Assembly (NCBI GenBank): GCA_964030785.1
Contig: OZ034979.1
Coordinates: 38,474,984 to 38,538,983 of the forward strand
Length of the DNA stretch: 64,000 bases
From: Siderastrea siderea
Lineage: Eukaryota; Cnidaria; Anthozoa; Scleractinia; Rhizangiidae
Direction of reading: 5' to 3'
Shown: in pieces, positions 52,201 through 62,175 of the stretch
Numbering within the stretch: position 1 is the stretch's first letter
Layout: the number at the start of each line of letters is the position of its first letter
Program-made: the position numbers and the translations under genes
Notes under the pieces: generated by a model
Databases searched by the model: none
Seen by the model: the letters and a program-made list of their open reading frames with translations, nothing else
Told to the model about the DNA's origin: nothing

Positions 52201-53077
52201 TAAGTTTTTTATGCCTAAGACACAGGAAATAGAACGAGAATTTTTTCAACCCTTTACCTGTGTAACCCTATTTGCGTTTACTTCCCCAAATTGCCCTCTC
52301 GGTGTCAGAAAAGATGCCACGTTTGCGTTTTTCACAAAAAAGCAGGAAATTCATCGGGTTTCAGAAATTCTGCCCACCTTAACTACAGCACGCCCATTCT
52401 ATAAACGATGATGTTTAGAAATTTTATACAGCTGTGAAGGCAAGTTCTGCTCAGCTCCTGTGCAGAGCTATAATTGAAAAGTTATGTACCTAGGCTTGGA
52501 ACTGTACAGTCAGTCGGCTTAAAAACTGTGTCCAAACCAATTCACGCTCAAGGGTTTTACCTAGATTAAAGAAGGAACCGTGTTCCGTTGAAAATCTCTG
52601 TCTACTACCGCTACCAAGACTAGCTCTCTTACCTTCGGTTCTGCTCCAGAAGACTTGTCACTTCGGTGCAAAGGGAGACAGCTCCTTTGAAACCGCGTTT
52701 GCGAGTTGCTTTGAGTACAATCGCCACAGCTCGTTTGGCAGTTTCTCTATCTTCCTGATTGCTCTGAAGTAGTTCAACGGCTTTTCCTATGAACGAAAAG
52801 TAAATTGGACGCGTGTATAGACAGTTTATGAACCATTTTGCGGGCGGAAATCAGATAAAAATCTCATGGAACCCACAACTATGCTCAAGCGCGTCTTTTC
52901 AAAAAAGCTGATCGTACCTAAACTATGCTCGCTTGGAGGCTTTAGATGTTCGTGAACCAGAGACGGATCAGCATTCGACGAACTCGGCTTCGAACCTCCA
53001 CAAGTCCTTGGATGAATTCTTCGGCGACCTTCAGAATGCCCGCTACTTCCACTTCCACTACTCGTTGCGTCCGCCAT
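25078..53077 (-). CDS. Multi-exon coiled-coil protein with CAP-Gly domain (host gene)
   Basis: Sixteen exons with GT/AG ends and matching phases give one open frame of 454 codons; a seventeenth candidate follows. Order: Ser/Gly-rich N-terminus (1-53), a helical domain (54-144), a linker, a coiled coil (about 206-240), a Pro/Lys-rich linker, a Cys-containing segment (about 340-350) and a CAP-Gly domain (about 382-451). CAP-Gly domains bind EEY/F tails of tubulin and plus-end proteins, so a microtubule or centrosome role is likely. I cannot name the ortholog. The second intron is about 16 kb and rich in repeats. Confidence 0.85.
26928..27117. mobile_element. Short MITE of the GTGTGGTTCC family
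   Basis: The right end GGTATGGATATTTTCTGGAA plus CCACAC matches the ends of the 1.25-kb element at 47,669. The left end is a diverged inverse. About 190 bp with GGGGTGGG-rich interior. Lies in an intron of the CAP-Gly gene. Confidence 0.65.
27666..27772 (-). CDS. CAP-Gly gene exon 16 (GNHSG motif)
   Basis: Encodes the signature region: VGNHSGSVDGVQYFSC corresponds to the GKNDG...GxxYF motif, with NYGALVP following. The usual GKNDG is changed to GNHSG. Phase 1 to 0, donor GTAAG. Confidence 0.9.
28138..28677. mobile_element. MITE with CAGTCAAAGCTCT ends flanked by TA
   Basis: Left end CAGTCAAAGCTCT (28140) and right end AGAGCTTTGACTG (ending 28675) are inverted repeats. TA flanks both sides, as for a Tc1/mariner-like target. 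The interior repeats GTGGTCGC-type motifs. No coding capacity. Confidence 0.75.
28697..28768 (-). CDS. CAP-Gly gene exon 15 (domain centre)
   Basis: A 72-base exon encoding VVKYIGPVSG and PYIGLHLDSP, the middle of the CAP-Gly fold. It supplies residues otherwise missing between exons 14 and 16. Acceptor TGCCTAG, donor GTGAAT, phase 1 on both sides. Confidence 0.85.
29443..29498 (-). CDS. CAP-Gly gene exon 14 (domain start)
   Basis: Encodes the first CAP-Gly strand, ILPRIGDHVVVRSHLTG. Phase 2 to 1, donor GTAGG. Confidence 0.82.
29870..30015 (-). CDS. CAP-Gly gene exon 13
   Basis: Encodes a segment with CKCAGCTRALWEE and VTVLCDPSH. The close Cys residues could bind metal. Phase 0 to 2, donor GTAAGT. 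An in-frame TAA immediately after the donor would end a read-through form. Confidence 0.78.
30186..30260 (+). repeat. tRNA-derived SINE fragment
   Basis: A-box-like TTAGCTCACTTGG (30193) and a consensus B box GGTTCAAATCC (30244) at tRNA spacing. The stems are degraded, so this is a SINE remnant, not a working tRNA. Confidence 0.55.
30957..31020 (-). CDS. CAP-Gly gene exon 12
   Basis: Encodes CTQQQRKKGFRPFSSPVKVAP after a split Gly codon, a basic Ser/Pro linker. Phase 2 to 0, donor GTAAGT. Confidence 0.78.
31611..31693 (-). CDS. CAP-Gly gene exon 11
   Basis: Encodes GSINTEVELPHVPHAKLPG and a Lys-containing linker. Phase 0 to 2, donor GTACG. Confidence 0.75.
31735..31952. repeat. Two units of the 106-bp satellite family
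   Basis: CTCAGTAGCTTTCATTTGAA and TTAGAACCACCTTGTACAG blocks recur twice, as in the large array at 61 kb. Confidence 0.8.
32589..32619 (-). CDS. CAP-Gly gene exon 10
   Basis: Encodes LPEPPTQRQA after a split Ile codon. Phase 2 to 0, GTGAG donor. Confidence 0.7.
32994..33067 (-). CDS. CAP-Gly gene exon 9
   Basis: Encodes IILESQTAASKAVASLDQQG and a Lys-rich end. Phase 0 to 2, acceptor TTTTGCAG, donor GTAAGT. Confidence 0.78.
33327..33347 (-). CDS. CAP-Gly gene exon 8 (21-base microexon)
   Basis: Encodes KKAVLPP between a TTTTAAG acceptor and a GTAAGT donor, phase 0 on both sides. Skipping it would keep the frame, so it may be alternative. Confidence 0.6.
34048..34106 (-). CDS. CAP-Gly gene exon 7 (coiled coil)
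   Basis: Encodes LQEENVQLKNELFNVKNELE with clear heptads. Phase 1 to 0. Confidence 0.82.
34348..34384 (-). CDS. CAP-Gly gene exon 6
   Basis: Encodes DPMTKAKEKWLK, the start of the coiled coil. Phase 0 to 1, GTAAG donor. Confidence 0.75.
34489..34517 (-). CDS. CAP-Gly gene exon 5 (29-base microexon)
   Basis: Encodes TMDEIDENE after completing a split Val codon. Phases 1 to 0, acceptor TTCTACAG, donor GTATTT. Confidence 0.7.
34928..35078 (-). CDS. CAP-Gly gene exon 4
   Basis: Phase 0 in, phase 1 out. Encodes a Ser/Thr/Lys linker (NRSTSPLLKEVYVKSP). Acceptor TTGCAACAG, donor GTATG. Confidence 0.8.
35854..36323. mobile_element. 470-bp MITE with terminal inverted repeats of about 160 bp
   Basis: GAAGGGCCCGGTGGAAAAAG at the left is mirrored by CTTTTTCCACCGGGCCCTTC at the right, and similarity continues inward about 160 bases around ATTTTAGATCTCAGGTCAAG. 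AAAT directly flanks both ends as a possible target duplication. A diverged copy is at 56,704. Confidence 0.88.
36521..36638 (-). CDS. CAP-Gly gene exon 3
   Basis: Joins exon 2 in phase 2 across a 16-kb intron and continues the helix (LERIVSLQRSELLSHA), then a Ser-rich stretch. GTGAG donor. Confidence 0.85.
39290..40357. mobile_element. Possible degenerate inverted-repeat element
   Basis: GATCCG-rich sequence near 39,330-39,400 is loosely mirrored by CCGCAATCCGCGG and CCGATCCACAAACC near 40,300-40,350. Ends are poorly conserved and no target duplication was found. Confidence 0.3.
42236..42835. repeat. Degenerate minisatellite with GAGAAACGTNGAGAAGAT core
   Basis: About ten diverged units contain variants of GGAGAAACGTTGAGAAGATAAGAC separated by about 45-70 bases. 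Too degraded to give an exact period by eye. Confidence 0.65.
45296..45550 (+). mobile_element. tRNA-derived SINE
   Basis: The tRNA-like head has an A box (CAGCTCAGTTGG, 45363) and B box (GGTTCGATTCC, 45417). The anticodon arm is disrupted by a local duplication of CCCGTATCA. A body containing CACTGCGATGATCTACACAT and CCGCAGTTCAAATATATGA follows, a tail I recognise from anthozoan SINEs. Confidence 0.7.
47669..48920. mobile_element. 1.25-kb nonautonomous DNA element with 44-bp inverted ends
   Basis: GTGTGGTTCCAGAAAATATC at the left is exactly mirrored at the right, and the match runs about 44 bases with one mismatch (CCATGG against CCACGG). ATT flanks both sides. The interior has a minus-strand frame of 97 residues starting MEAILGRKRNKRRR, without transposase motifs. 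Confidence 0.8.
49325..49372. repeat. Fragment of 106-bp satellite family
   Basis: Contains CACAGACTCAAAAGTTAGAA followed by CCACCTTGTACAG, as in the 61-kb array. Confidence 0.65.
52633..52786 (-). CDS. CAP-Gly gene exon 2
   Basis: Phase 1 in, phase 2 out, GTAAG donor. Encodes helical sequence with KAVELLQSNQEDRETAKRA and SLCTEVTSLLEQNR, an alpha-solenoid or coiled-coil-like segment. Confidence 0.88.
52918..53077 (-). CDS. CAP-Gly gene exon 1 (start codon)
   Basis: The ATG at 53077-53075 starts MADATSSGSGSSGHSEG. The exon ends in a GTACG donor after 53 codons plus one base. Ser/Gly-rich, probably disordered. Confidence 0.85.
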
Positions 53078-53381
53078 TTCACTAGAAACAGACCTCAGAA
53101 CGTGACTTTGTCAAGAAGTGTCATGTGAATATGTTCCTTGCAGGGTTAGCGCAAAATCCTCACTAAACAGCAACCATCAAGTTTTGTCAGCATACCAAGC
53201 ACCTCCTGGAAAGAACACCAAGGACCTAATTAATGAGAATGTTGCACAAATGTAAGCTTAAATTCCACCCTGGACATTTTTGGTGAAATAATGCGAAGTC
53301 CAAGCGCTACAGATTTTTGAGGAGAAAGATTTGAGCCCGCGATACTCGGTCCCAATTTGTTCAAACACAGCGCTCGACAAA
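53078..53381. promoter_or_regulatory. Shared bidirectional promoter of two host genes
   Basis: Only 304 bases separate the minus-strand ATG (53077) from the plus-strand ATG (53382). No TATA box is obvious in either direction, as is usual for paired housekeeping genes. Confidence 0.65.
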
Positions 53382-53388
53382 ATGGCAG
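53382..53388 (+). CDS. Plus-strand host gene, exon 1 (start, 7 bases)
   Basis: ATGGCAG followed by a GTAAGTG donor. With the next exon it starts MADSAALSK. The 5.4-kb first intron follows. The tiny coding exon is supported by phase agreement and by an acceptor at the correct point. Confidence 0.7.
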
Positions 53389-56300
53389 GTAAGTGAAGCT
53401 TTATTGTTATCAAAGATACAAATTTTACCTCTTTGTTTCCCCTCAAACCGGTAATTAGACTAGTTCAAGCTTAAACCAGTGAGTTTCTGCAGGAAGAGAA
53501 GCTGGCATATTGCCCCTGTTTGTTTTTCGCGAGCCGACAGCACACATAATGTTTAGGGAGGCCGCTAAGCGATAGTTTGAGCTTATTTCAACAGATTTCT
53601 TCAAACATGCTCTTTTACTCGATATTCAGAAAATCAAGCTGTCAATATTCCTATGAAAGTGGAGCACCAATATGACTTTATTTATCTTTCATAGCTAACT
53701 TCAATATATCTAATAATTACCTAGAACATCCTAAATACCAAAATACTTGATGTTTGACTTCTCACCAGCTTCCAATATGACTCTCCACTTAGTTTTAAGC
53801 TCCCTTACCTTAGCTTAAACAAAAAAAGCTTACGTTATGTTCAGTCAAGGATATATTTTTTGCACTAGTGTTTAAATGAACAGACTGCGTTTCTTTGTAT
53901 AGTTTTTTATTTTTAAAACATGTACATCTGTAGCACTGAAGGGTTTTTTGTTACCCATTTAGTCCCAAGGGCATGATCAAGCTTTTGAATAGTTTTTTTT
54001 TTAATAAGTAAAAAGCTGTTTGTGGTTCTAACTTTAAGTGTGTGGATACAGCCCTCAACTGTGGCACCAACCTTTCAACTTAATGCTTGTAATTGGCTGT
54101 AGTACCATTTATTTTTCAAGACATTTGAACCTCCCATACATGTCAGTGCACATCCTTTCAGCTTAAGGCAAGCATAGGCTTCTGCTTAGGGGGTGTCAGT
54201 TGGTAACCGTTAAACTTCAAATGGCTTGAGTTTCAACCCTCAACACATTAATGAGAAGTTTTATGCTTTCAATTAAAGATAGAGTATCAAGTATAGAAAA
54301 AATGAAAATTAATCCTAACCATCCACTAAAAAACAAGCTTAGGGTAATTTTTTATGTCAACTGTAAACTGTTTGTTCAACCTGAATGGGCTTAACCATCA
54401 AGATCTAAATTTGGAAATTTTTGTCATCACTTTCAAAATGCAAGCCGGACGGTGTCAAACAGTAAGTTTTATGATTGTACTGGAGAAAATTGAAAAGTTG
54501 AATTTTGACAGGGATTTCACCCACTAAGTCAAAAGTTGTCTTTTACAGCATCATAAAATCTATGGCACCATGCATGAGCACTACTCAGTAGGTTTGGATG
54601 ACATGTAAATGATTACAGTTCACAGACCTGCTAACCTCCAAAACATGCAAATCTGGAGACTTTGAAAAAAAGCCCAGAAAAACCTGGAGATTAGGACCTC
54701 AAACCTGGAGATTTCCAAAATATGTGTTGAATGAAATAAAAATGGTAGATTTCTTGTTTCAAGTGTTCTTTACCTTATTTGTGCTACATATTACATTCTT
54801 TTGCTGCATGTTTTGAAGAGTCAGTTTCTGTTTTGCTGTCAATGCGAGGTGCCTGTTTGAGTTAACTGTTCACAGCTCTAGCTTTCCCAGAGACCCAAGC
54901 ACACCTATGTTTCATGGTTATGTTAGAATTGTACCCAGGTTTCCCTCAATCATTAGATGTGACAAAATTGGCCATTTTTAACACAGATTTTTCAATATTG
55001 CGTCATACTACCTAAATTGTTTGGCAATTTCAAGATTTTCTGATTCACCATGAGATTTGGAGGCCAAATCGTGAGGCCGTGAGTTGATATATACCTCAAA
55101 CCGTGAGTCTCACGGTGAAACTGTGAGAGTTGGCAGGTCTGACTGTTCAAGATACAATGCATTAACTCAGAAGCTAGAATCATGATCATAGTTGCGTTAA
55201 TGTTGATGTTTAGAGAACTTCAAGTCTAGTGCTGAGGGAAAGTCTCCTGTGGTTGGTTGTAAAAATAATTATTTTTATTCCAAAATTTCCCTGACAGTGG
55301 AAGAGAGATTGAGCAATTTAAGTAAACAACCACATTCTTGAGTTTCAAAGTCCTGTTTCGGATACATATGTATCCATTGTCAGTTTGTCAGAGATGTTAA
55401 AAACAAAATTGTACAAATGTGAAGAACAATAGGTGATTAAAAGTGGAAACATAAAACACTCCATAGCAATGTTAGAAAATATATACCTTTTTTTTGTGTT
55501 TGCTTGCTTATATCACACTGTTGCACCTTTATCCCTCAAGTATTATGTAACGTGTTCATGCAGTGTTATGAAATATTTTGGCTCACTTTTATCCATCTTA
55601 TTGTTTTGCAATTAGGTCCATTTTTTCATAGTACAAAGTTGCTTTTAACATCCTTACACTTTCTGTGGTACAAAAACTGGAAAGGCCCCCTTTTAGCATA
55701 CTCTAATTTGCTTACCGTTTTCATTTTGTGTTTTTTGGAAAGTGGTATTCCAAGCAGAAAGCAGATTAGGGCTTGTTTACCGGTTGGAGTATTAAGCTTA
55801 GCCTTTTCTGACCTCTTTGCTTTGAGCTTTGTCGAGATGTGCAGGTCCGCATGCTGAGGCTTTTCATGTGTCAAGGAGACGTCAGTTCTTGATCATGCTT
55901 GCAAGTTAGTTATTAGTAATTACTAAATCTTATTTGGTTGTTTAGTTTAGATGTCAGTTTTGTTTAGTTAATATCAGACCTAATATTTTTGTCTTCGTAT
56001 GTTACATCAAATGATACAAAATTAAGAAACAATATAGGCAGGCCAAATCTTGTAATTGTCTTGCATGAACTTTCTGACAAAACCTGATAATTTATCAAGA
56101 TCATAAATTATCCTTCTAAAGTTTTTCCTGCTTAATTTAAATAAGATCAGTAATTTAAAATGATGCAGATACATGATGCAGGAAAAAGTGAAATTACAGT
56201 CAGCTTTCAGGTAAGACATCACATACAAACACTGAGTTGTTTGTGAACGACAATGAAAAAGTGTCTGGAAAAAAGGTTAACACCCCTCCACTTAGTCGTA

Positions 56301-56703
56301 CATTCATGCTAATGTTGAAGAGTGCTTACACAAAATGTCTTACCTCTTGGCACTCTGCAAGAAACCTATCTGGTTTGTTGACATGCTGACATGTTCTTAA
56401 GTGCAATATGATCGGTCTGTTTAAACTGCAAATTTGTCAGTCACGCCTACTTTGTCTGTGCAATTTTAGCTGTCTGTATCCTTGTTAAATTTAGATTGAT
56501 TCTTAGACAATCCGAGGTTGCTTACTATCACCCCCTCCTGAGGATGGAGTGATAACTAGCGACCTCCGGCTGTCTGAAATCAGGCTGTGTTAAAGAGGCC
56601 ATGTCACTGGCCTTTTACATTTTGGGCCAAGAGTGTGCTGAAAATTAAAACTAATTAAAACTAATTAAAATGCTCCTAGAATGTTAAGAGGAAGATATCA
56701 ATT

Positions 56704-56961
56704 GCAGGGCTCGGTGTAAAAAGGGCATAAGAGACGGTTTGAGGTTGAAATCTAAAATTGCCCGTATCTAGCTCAACTTTGGAACACAGCTGGTTTTCAC
56801 AGAAGAAACATAGTTGTGCATTTATTTCTTGACTTGAGAGCTTAAATTTGAAGAATTTACCTAGATTATTATTACTGTGTGCAAAAGTTGAGCTAAATTG
56901 GAACAATTTAGATTTCAACCTCAAATCGTCTTTAATATGCCCTTTTTCCACCAAGCCCTTC
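56704..56961. mobile_element. Diverged, shortened copy of the 35.9-kb MITE
   Basis: Inverted ends include GGTGTAAAAAGGGCATAAGA and its mirror, with TTTGAGGTTGAAATCTAAA inside. Internal sequence is shorter than in the 470-bp copy. Confidence 0.75.
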
Positions 56962-58119
56962 CATGGATTTTCTCAAAGGGAGAAGAAATCACAATCAGTT
57001 ACTAGCGATGTTTCCTAATCACAAAGGATCAGCAAATTTTTCCAATTTGCTATCCAAATCCATGCTAGCCTTCCGTAACCAAATGCAACTATTTAACATA
57101 TTAAATTTCAGAATACTAGAAGAGTAATTTTGAACAAAACAGAACCATTATTCTGTGTTTTTCTTTGATTTCAGTATGTTCAGTGCTTTCAATAAGCACT
57201 GATGGCCGACGAAAAGCGTCTGTTATTTCACTTAGAGAAGACGGCTACTTTTTCCCTAAATTGAAGTACTTAAAGAAAGATTCTTTCAATCCCTTGTTGA
57301 TACAGTCGGTTGCTCTACTCAAACCAGCTGCCTCCTTCAAATTTTATTGAAACCCCTGATGTTAATAGGCTTTTTAACCCTTTAAGCCCAACATTGGGGA
57401 AAATGAAATTTCTCTTTACGTCACTACTTGTTCAAACTGTTAAGTGATGAGAATAAAGGAAGTGATCACCAAAGATAAGATGTCTTGATATTTAGAAAAA
57501 TTCTCCTTACTAGTTCCATAAGAAATGTTTGGAGAACAGTAAGGAGAATATGTATTTTCATAGCAGGGCTTAAAAGGTTAAAGTAAGGCTTAAAATAGGT
57601 GACATAATCCCTTAAACTTGAGAATCCTGTGAAATGAATATTCTTCAATAATCCCCCCAAAAATCTTGAATATCACCACAGTATTTAGGAAGTTTAATTT
57701 TTGTAATTCCCTGATCAGCAGTCAGGTTGCAAGTTAAAATAATTTCATCTTTTTGGTGTTTTTTGTAGAAGTTACTCACATACAAGTCGTGTGGTTTGTT
57801 AGTTGTTATGGTAACTGAGGGAGGGATACCACTTTTACACCAGAACTTCTTGTTAAATTCATTTGCTGAAAACTGAGGAAGTTAAAAGTTTCATTAATTA
57901 TTATAAGTCCTTCTCTAAAATACTGTCCTTTTAAGTGGTGCAATGGAGGAGTGGAAGAATTAATTTTTGCTTTCTAAAAAAATATTTGTGATTTGAAATA
58001 AGCACTCCTGTAATTATTTAAGATCCTCTGATCTATCTGTTGAAGTTTTTTGCACTCAAAGCATTTGGTAGGAACGCAGGCAAAAAAGTTTGTGTCATAT
58101 CAACATTCTAATCACTAGA

Positions 58120-58171
58120 CAGTAAAAAATAAATAAATAAATATTAAATAAAAATAATAATAATAATGTGG
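58120..58171 (+). repeat. AAAT/AAT microsatellite
   Basis: Runs of AAATAAATAAAT and AATAATAATAAT. Confidence 0.8.
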
Positions 58172-58806
58172 TATTTGTTATATAGCCACTGACTGGAATT
58201 CTTAAAAAAAAAACAGTTGATCTCACTGTTGTCGTTTCTAAGATTAGAAATAAATAAAAAAATGTTTTGAACTGTATCTATAGGCACTTGATAACCTTGA
58301 CACTGCTCAAAATATCACACTCTTTGCAGATACTGAAGGAAAAAATAATTTGTGAAGTTTGTGACAAGGCAGGGCCGTTTTTAAATTTTTTTTTTCTGCT
58401 CGATTCTGCATTATTTTTTTTCTTGGAAGTTTTGAGATCATACAATGCATGCAAATTGTCACAAAGTATTAAATGGGATTTTTAATTTTTTTTATAATCA
58501 TCTCTTCCCTAAAGAAAGTAATTTCTTTAATCATGTTTAAGCCATATTGCATATGCCACTAGTATTGCTTTGGTGTTGAATTACCAATAATATGGTATTT
58601 TAGGAATCTGACCAGAGTCATTAGCTCCACATCTTGAAATCTCAATTTGGTAAAAATTTTATTATAGCAAGGCCTTGCAATTTTGCAAATTCTTAGTTTA
58701 TGATTGCCTTTTATTCTGGTGACAAGTTAACTCTTCTTGTCTAATGTTTCATTGCCATTGCAATCAGGAAATTTTTACATTTACTTAAACCTGTCTTTTT
58801 CGCTAG

Positions 58807-58976
58807 ATTCTGCAGCATTATCAAAAGCAGCATTAAAAAACAAGAAAAGAGCTGAGAAACGGTCAAAGGCCAGAATACAACAGATCAAAGAAAATGGTGG
58901 TGTCTTGGAGGCTATAGAGATGAAAGATCCAGTAAGCCTACTTAGGGAGCAGCTACAAGAAGCCAAGAATAACAAC
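58807..58976 (+). CDS. Plus-strand host gene, exon 2 (basic coiled coil)
   Basis: A 170-base exon between TTCGCTAG and GTATGT. Joined in phase it makes codons 3-59. Residues are Lys/Arg/Ala-rich (KAALKNKKRAEKRSKAR), then IQQIKENGGVLEAIEMKDPV and LLREQLQEAKNNN, strongly helical. The protein family was not recognised; a nuclear or RNA-related role is possible from charge alone. Confidence 0.82.
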
Positions 58977-60994
58977 GTATGTACTGTTACTGTACCTCAT
59001 TTAAGCCCGATTTAAGCTCATTAAGGATTGAGATGACAAATTTTTTGTGAGTCTTCCGACAATGAGGAACCATCTTGGTGTCTCAAAGTTTGAAGTCTTT
59101 AATCTTAGGAACTCAAATCTTTGGTAAGTATACTCTGAAAAGCTGTTTGAGGAAGTAGTTTGACTTGACCCTTGACCAGTCTTAAAAGCATTTTGTAGAG
59201 CTTTTTAGTACTAATTCTGCTTTTTTAGCTTGAAAAATTTCCAGCACTGAGACTTGAGGTCACATTTTATTGAAAAGTGAGCTGAAAGGCTTAGAGTCTT
59301 AGACTTTAAAATGTTAAAGGTATTCGTGAATTTATGGTGAATCTATGCCCCTTTTAGCGTAAGCCAAATTTTAGAGATTTCCACTAAAAGAATGAAATTA
59401 AAAAGAAAAAAAACGAAAGTCAAGAAACTGCTGTGTGCATTGCAGTTATCTTTCGGCCATTCAACCACAGATTAGCATATTTGACACACAATACACATAT
59501 GAAATGGTTAAAGGATTTGAGGCCCATTTGAGTCTCAAAGGGAAAGATAAAAAAACAATCAGCAGACAGTGACAAAGAAGATGAACAGGAAATAACTGAA
59601 AAGTACTGTGGTTGAATCTCCCATAAACATCACCCTCTAGATATTAAATGTGGTTGCAGGAGATGGCCATTTACCAGGGATTCACAGTTTGGGAGTTGAT
59701 TTACAGCATTTCATGAAACTGGTTGCTTAAGGGAAATGGTCGCTGACGAGTGTGATCACTCAGTGAGTTTCAGCTGTAGTTCACTATCTAATAATCACAA
59801 GCTAACAATAATAAAGGATGTAATGTCAGTAGTCCCAATCTTCTGGATTTAAGGTTATAAATTTACTAGCCTGGAGCTGCATGGAAAGTCACCAACCTCT
59901 AGCTTTGGGACGTGTTGATTGTTGCAGAGCGTCTCAGTAATAGTTTTGTGAGTAGCACCTGGCAGGGTCAGAATGTCTTTGACATTCTTTGGAATTTCAT
60001 TTGTCAATCATTCTGAGGAATTATGAGACTAAGGCCACTTGCTATATGGTGCAGTCTGGCCATATACTTAGGGAAGGAATGCTGATTAGTACCTAAATCC
60101 CAATTTAGGCACTACCCAATAACTTTTTGTTATTCCAGTAATGCTGCCAACATTCTTGTCGGCGCACGTACCCAGGACAAGTCCCAAAACCCCATGACTA
60201 ACTAAGAGGGGTCCAATAGCAGCTCGAACATTTAAGGGTTGCAGTAAGGGAGTGGAAAATATGTCCGGTCTCTCGCCAGATTAGCTTAGTGGTGTTTGGG
60301 ATTTTAAATTGTGAAATGCAATAACCTTAAACCTCATTGCTTTGACGATAATGGGCAGCTTTACACTGGCAAGCCCAGCGGATGTGAATTCATATCGAGA
60401 TTGCAATTAAATGAACTCTCATACTCTAAACCTATTATGTTTGAAGAGTGCCAAAGCATTATTTTGACAAAATTCTAACATTTCTGATGGTAGAAATTAC
60501 ACAAAAAAGAAACACTACTGAAGAGTAAAGAGCTACTGCTCAGCTGCTGATGCATAAATAACCACATTTCCCGTGACTATGAAGGAAGAACCTCCAAAAA
60601 ACCCAATTGTCGCTGTTGCTTGGTAGCTTTTGTGGAACTGGTCACAATTCAGGATTGTTATACACCAACCAAAAGATACAGCTGTCTCCTGGTAAATTGA
60701 ACCATCAAAGGTTGCACCAACTCGGATCAAAATTGATTTCCCCTGGATTTTCTTCATACATTTACTGTAATTTTATTCTCAATAACCTGAACCTCCTGCT
60801 AACTTTAAGTGAATTCCTTTTCCTTTTGGGTCTTTGTCCCTTGTGTCAATTTCTTTAGTTCCTGGTGTTGTGTACAAAGACAAACATTTCAGTTTTTCCT
60901 GTGAAAATACATGTGATAGTGATGTCAGCAGGAACCCATCCCTTGATAACTCGAACTCCCGACAACTCAAACCTTTTTGATTTCCTTTGAAGGT

Positions 60995-62175
60995 TTGAGT
61001 TATTGGGAGTCAACTTTAGAACCATCTTGTACAGCATAATAAATGGCACCACAGGAAAGTACTGATCAATAGCTTTCATTTGAGTGGTCACACTTTAGGA
61101 TTTCATCTACAGACTCAAACGTTAGAACCACCTTGTACAACATAATAAACAGCTCCACAGGAAAGTACTGCTCAGTAGCTTTCATTTGAATGGTCACACT
61201 TTAGGATTTCATCTACAGACTCAAACGTTAGAACCACCTTGTACAACATAATAAACAGCTCCACAGGAAAGTACTGCTCAGTAGCTTTCATTTGAATGGT
61301 CACACTTTAGGATTTCATCTACAGACTCAAAAGTTAGAACCACCTTGTACAACATAATAAACAGCTCCACAGGAAAGTACTGCTTAGTAGCTTTCATTTG
61401 AATGGTCACACTTTAGGAATTCATCCACAGACTCAAAAGTTAGAACCACCTTGTACAACTTAATAAACAGCTCCACGGGAAAGTACTGCTCAGTAGCTTT
61501 CATTTGAGTGGTCACACTTTAGGATTTCATCTACAGACTCAAACTCAGAACCACATTGCACAGCATTATCGACCGGCAAAACCACAGAAAAGTACGGCTC
61601 AGTAGCTTTCATTTGAATGGTCACATTTATTTTCAGGATTTTGTCCACATACACAAAAGTGAGAACCACATTGGACAGCACTATAGACAACACCACAGGA
61701 AAGTCTTGCTCAGCAGCTTTCATTTGAATAGTCACATTTTAGGATTTTGTGGACAGGCACAAAAGTGAGAACCACAGTGTACAGCTTTATAGAAAACACC
61801 ACAGGAAAGTATTGCTCAGTAGCCTTCATTTGAATGTCACACTTCAGGATTTTATCCTCAGACTGAAAAGTTAGAACCACCTTGTACTACATAATGAGCA
61901 CGTATTTTTCATTCAGTTTGGGTGATCGCACTTAAGGATTTCATCCACAAACTCAAAAGATAGAGCCACCTTGTACAGCATCATGAACAGCATCAAAGGG
62001 AAGTACTGCTTAATAGTTTTTGTTTGAATGGTTACACTTCAGGATTTCTTTCACAGAAGCAAAGGTTAGAAGGATATCGTACAGCATTGTAAACAGCACC
62101 ACAGGAAAACACTGCTCAGTAGCTGTCACTCAAGTAATCACACTTTCGGATTTTCATTGGTAGACGTTAGAAGCC
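60995..62175. repeat. 106-bp satellite array, about 11 units
   Basis: ACCACCTTGTACA-type blocks begin at 61021, 61127, 61233, 61339 and 61445, an exact 106-base period. Units then lose register at 61550, 61665, 61771, 61876 and about 61965. Conserved blocks include CAGTAGCTTTCATTTGAATG and CACTTTAGGATTTCATC. The left four to five units are almost identical, showing recent expansion. Confidence 0.92.

Larger units (their letters stand above)
36639..52632 (-). other. 16-kb intron of the CAP-Gly gene
   Basis: Repeat-rich intron. Besides the elements listed separately it has a fragment of the GGGATAGGG foldback family (about 37,965-38,110) and several homopolymer runs. Short open frames show no conserved motif. 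I found no convincing extra exon; the phase of exons 2 and 3 already agrees. Confidence 0.6.
53389..58806 (+). other. First intron of the plus-strand host gene
   Basis: AT-rich, with the MITE relic at 56,704, an AAAT/AAT microsatellite near 58,120 and stray satellite motifs near 54,010. No coding exon recognised. Confidence 0.55.

Noticed and set aside
60995..62175. CRISPR-like array
   Set aside because: The 106-bp units are contiguous without unique spacers, and the DNA is a eukaryotic intron.
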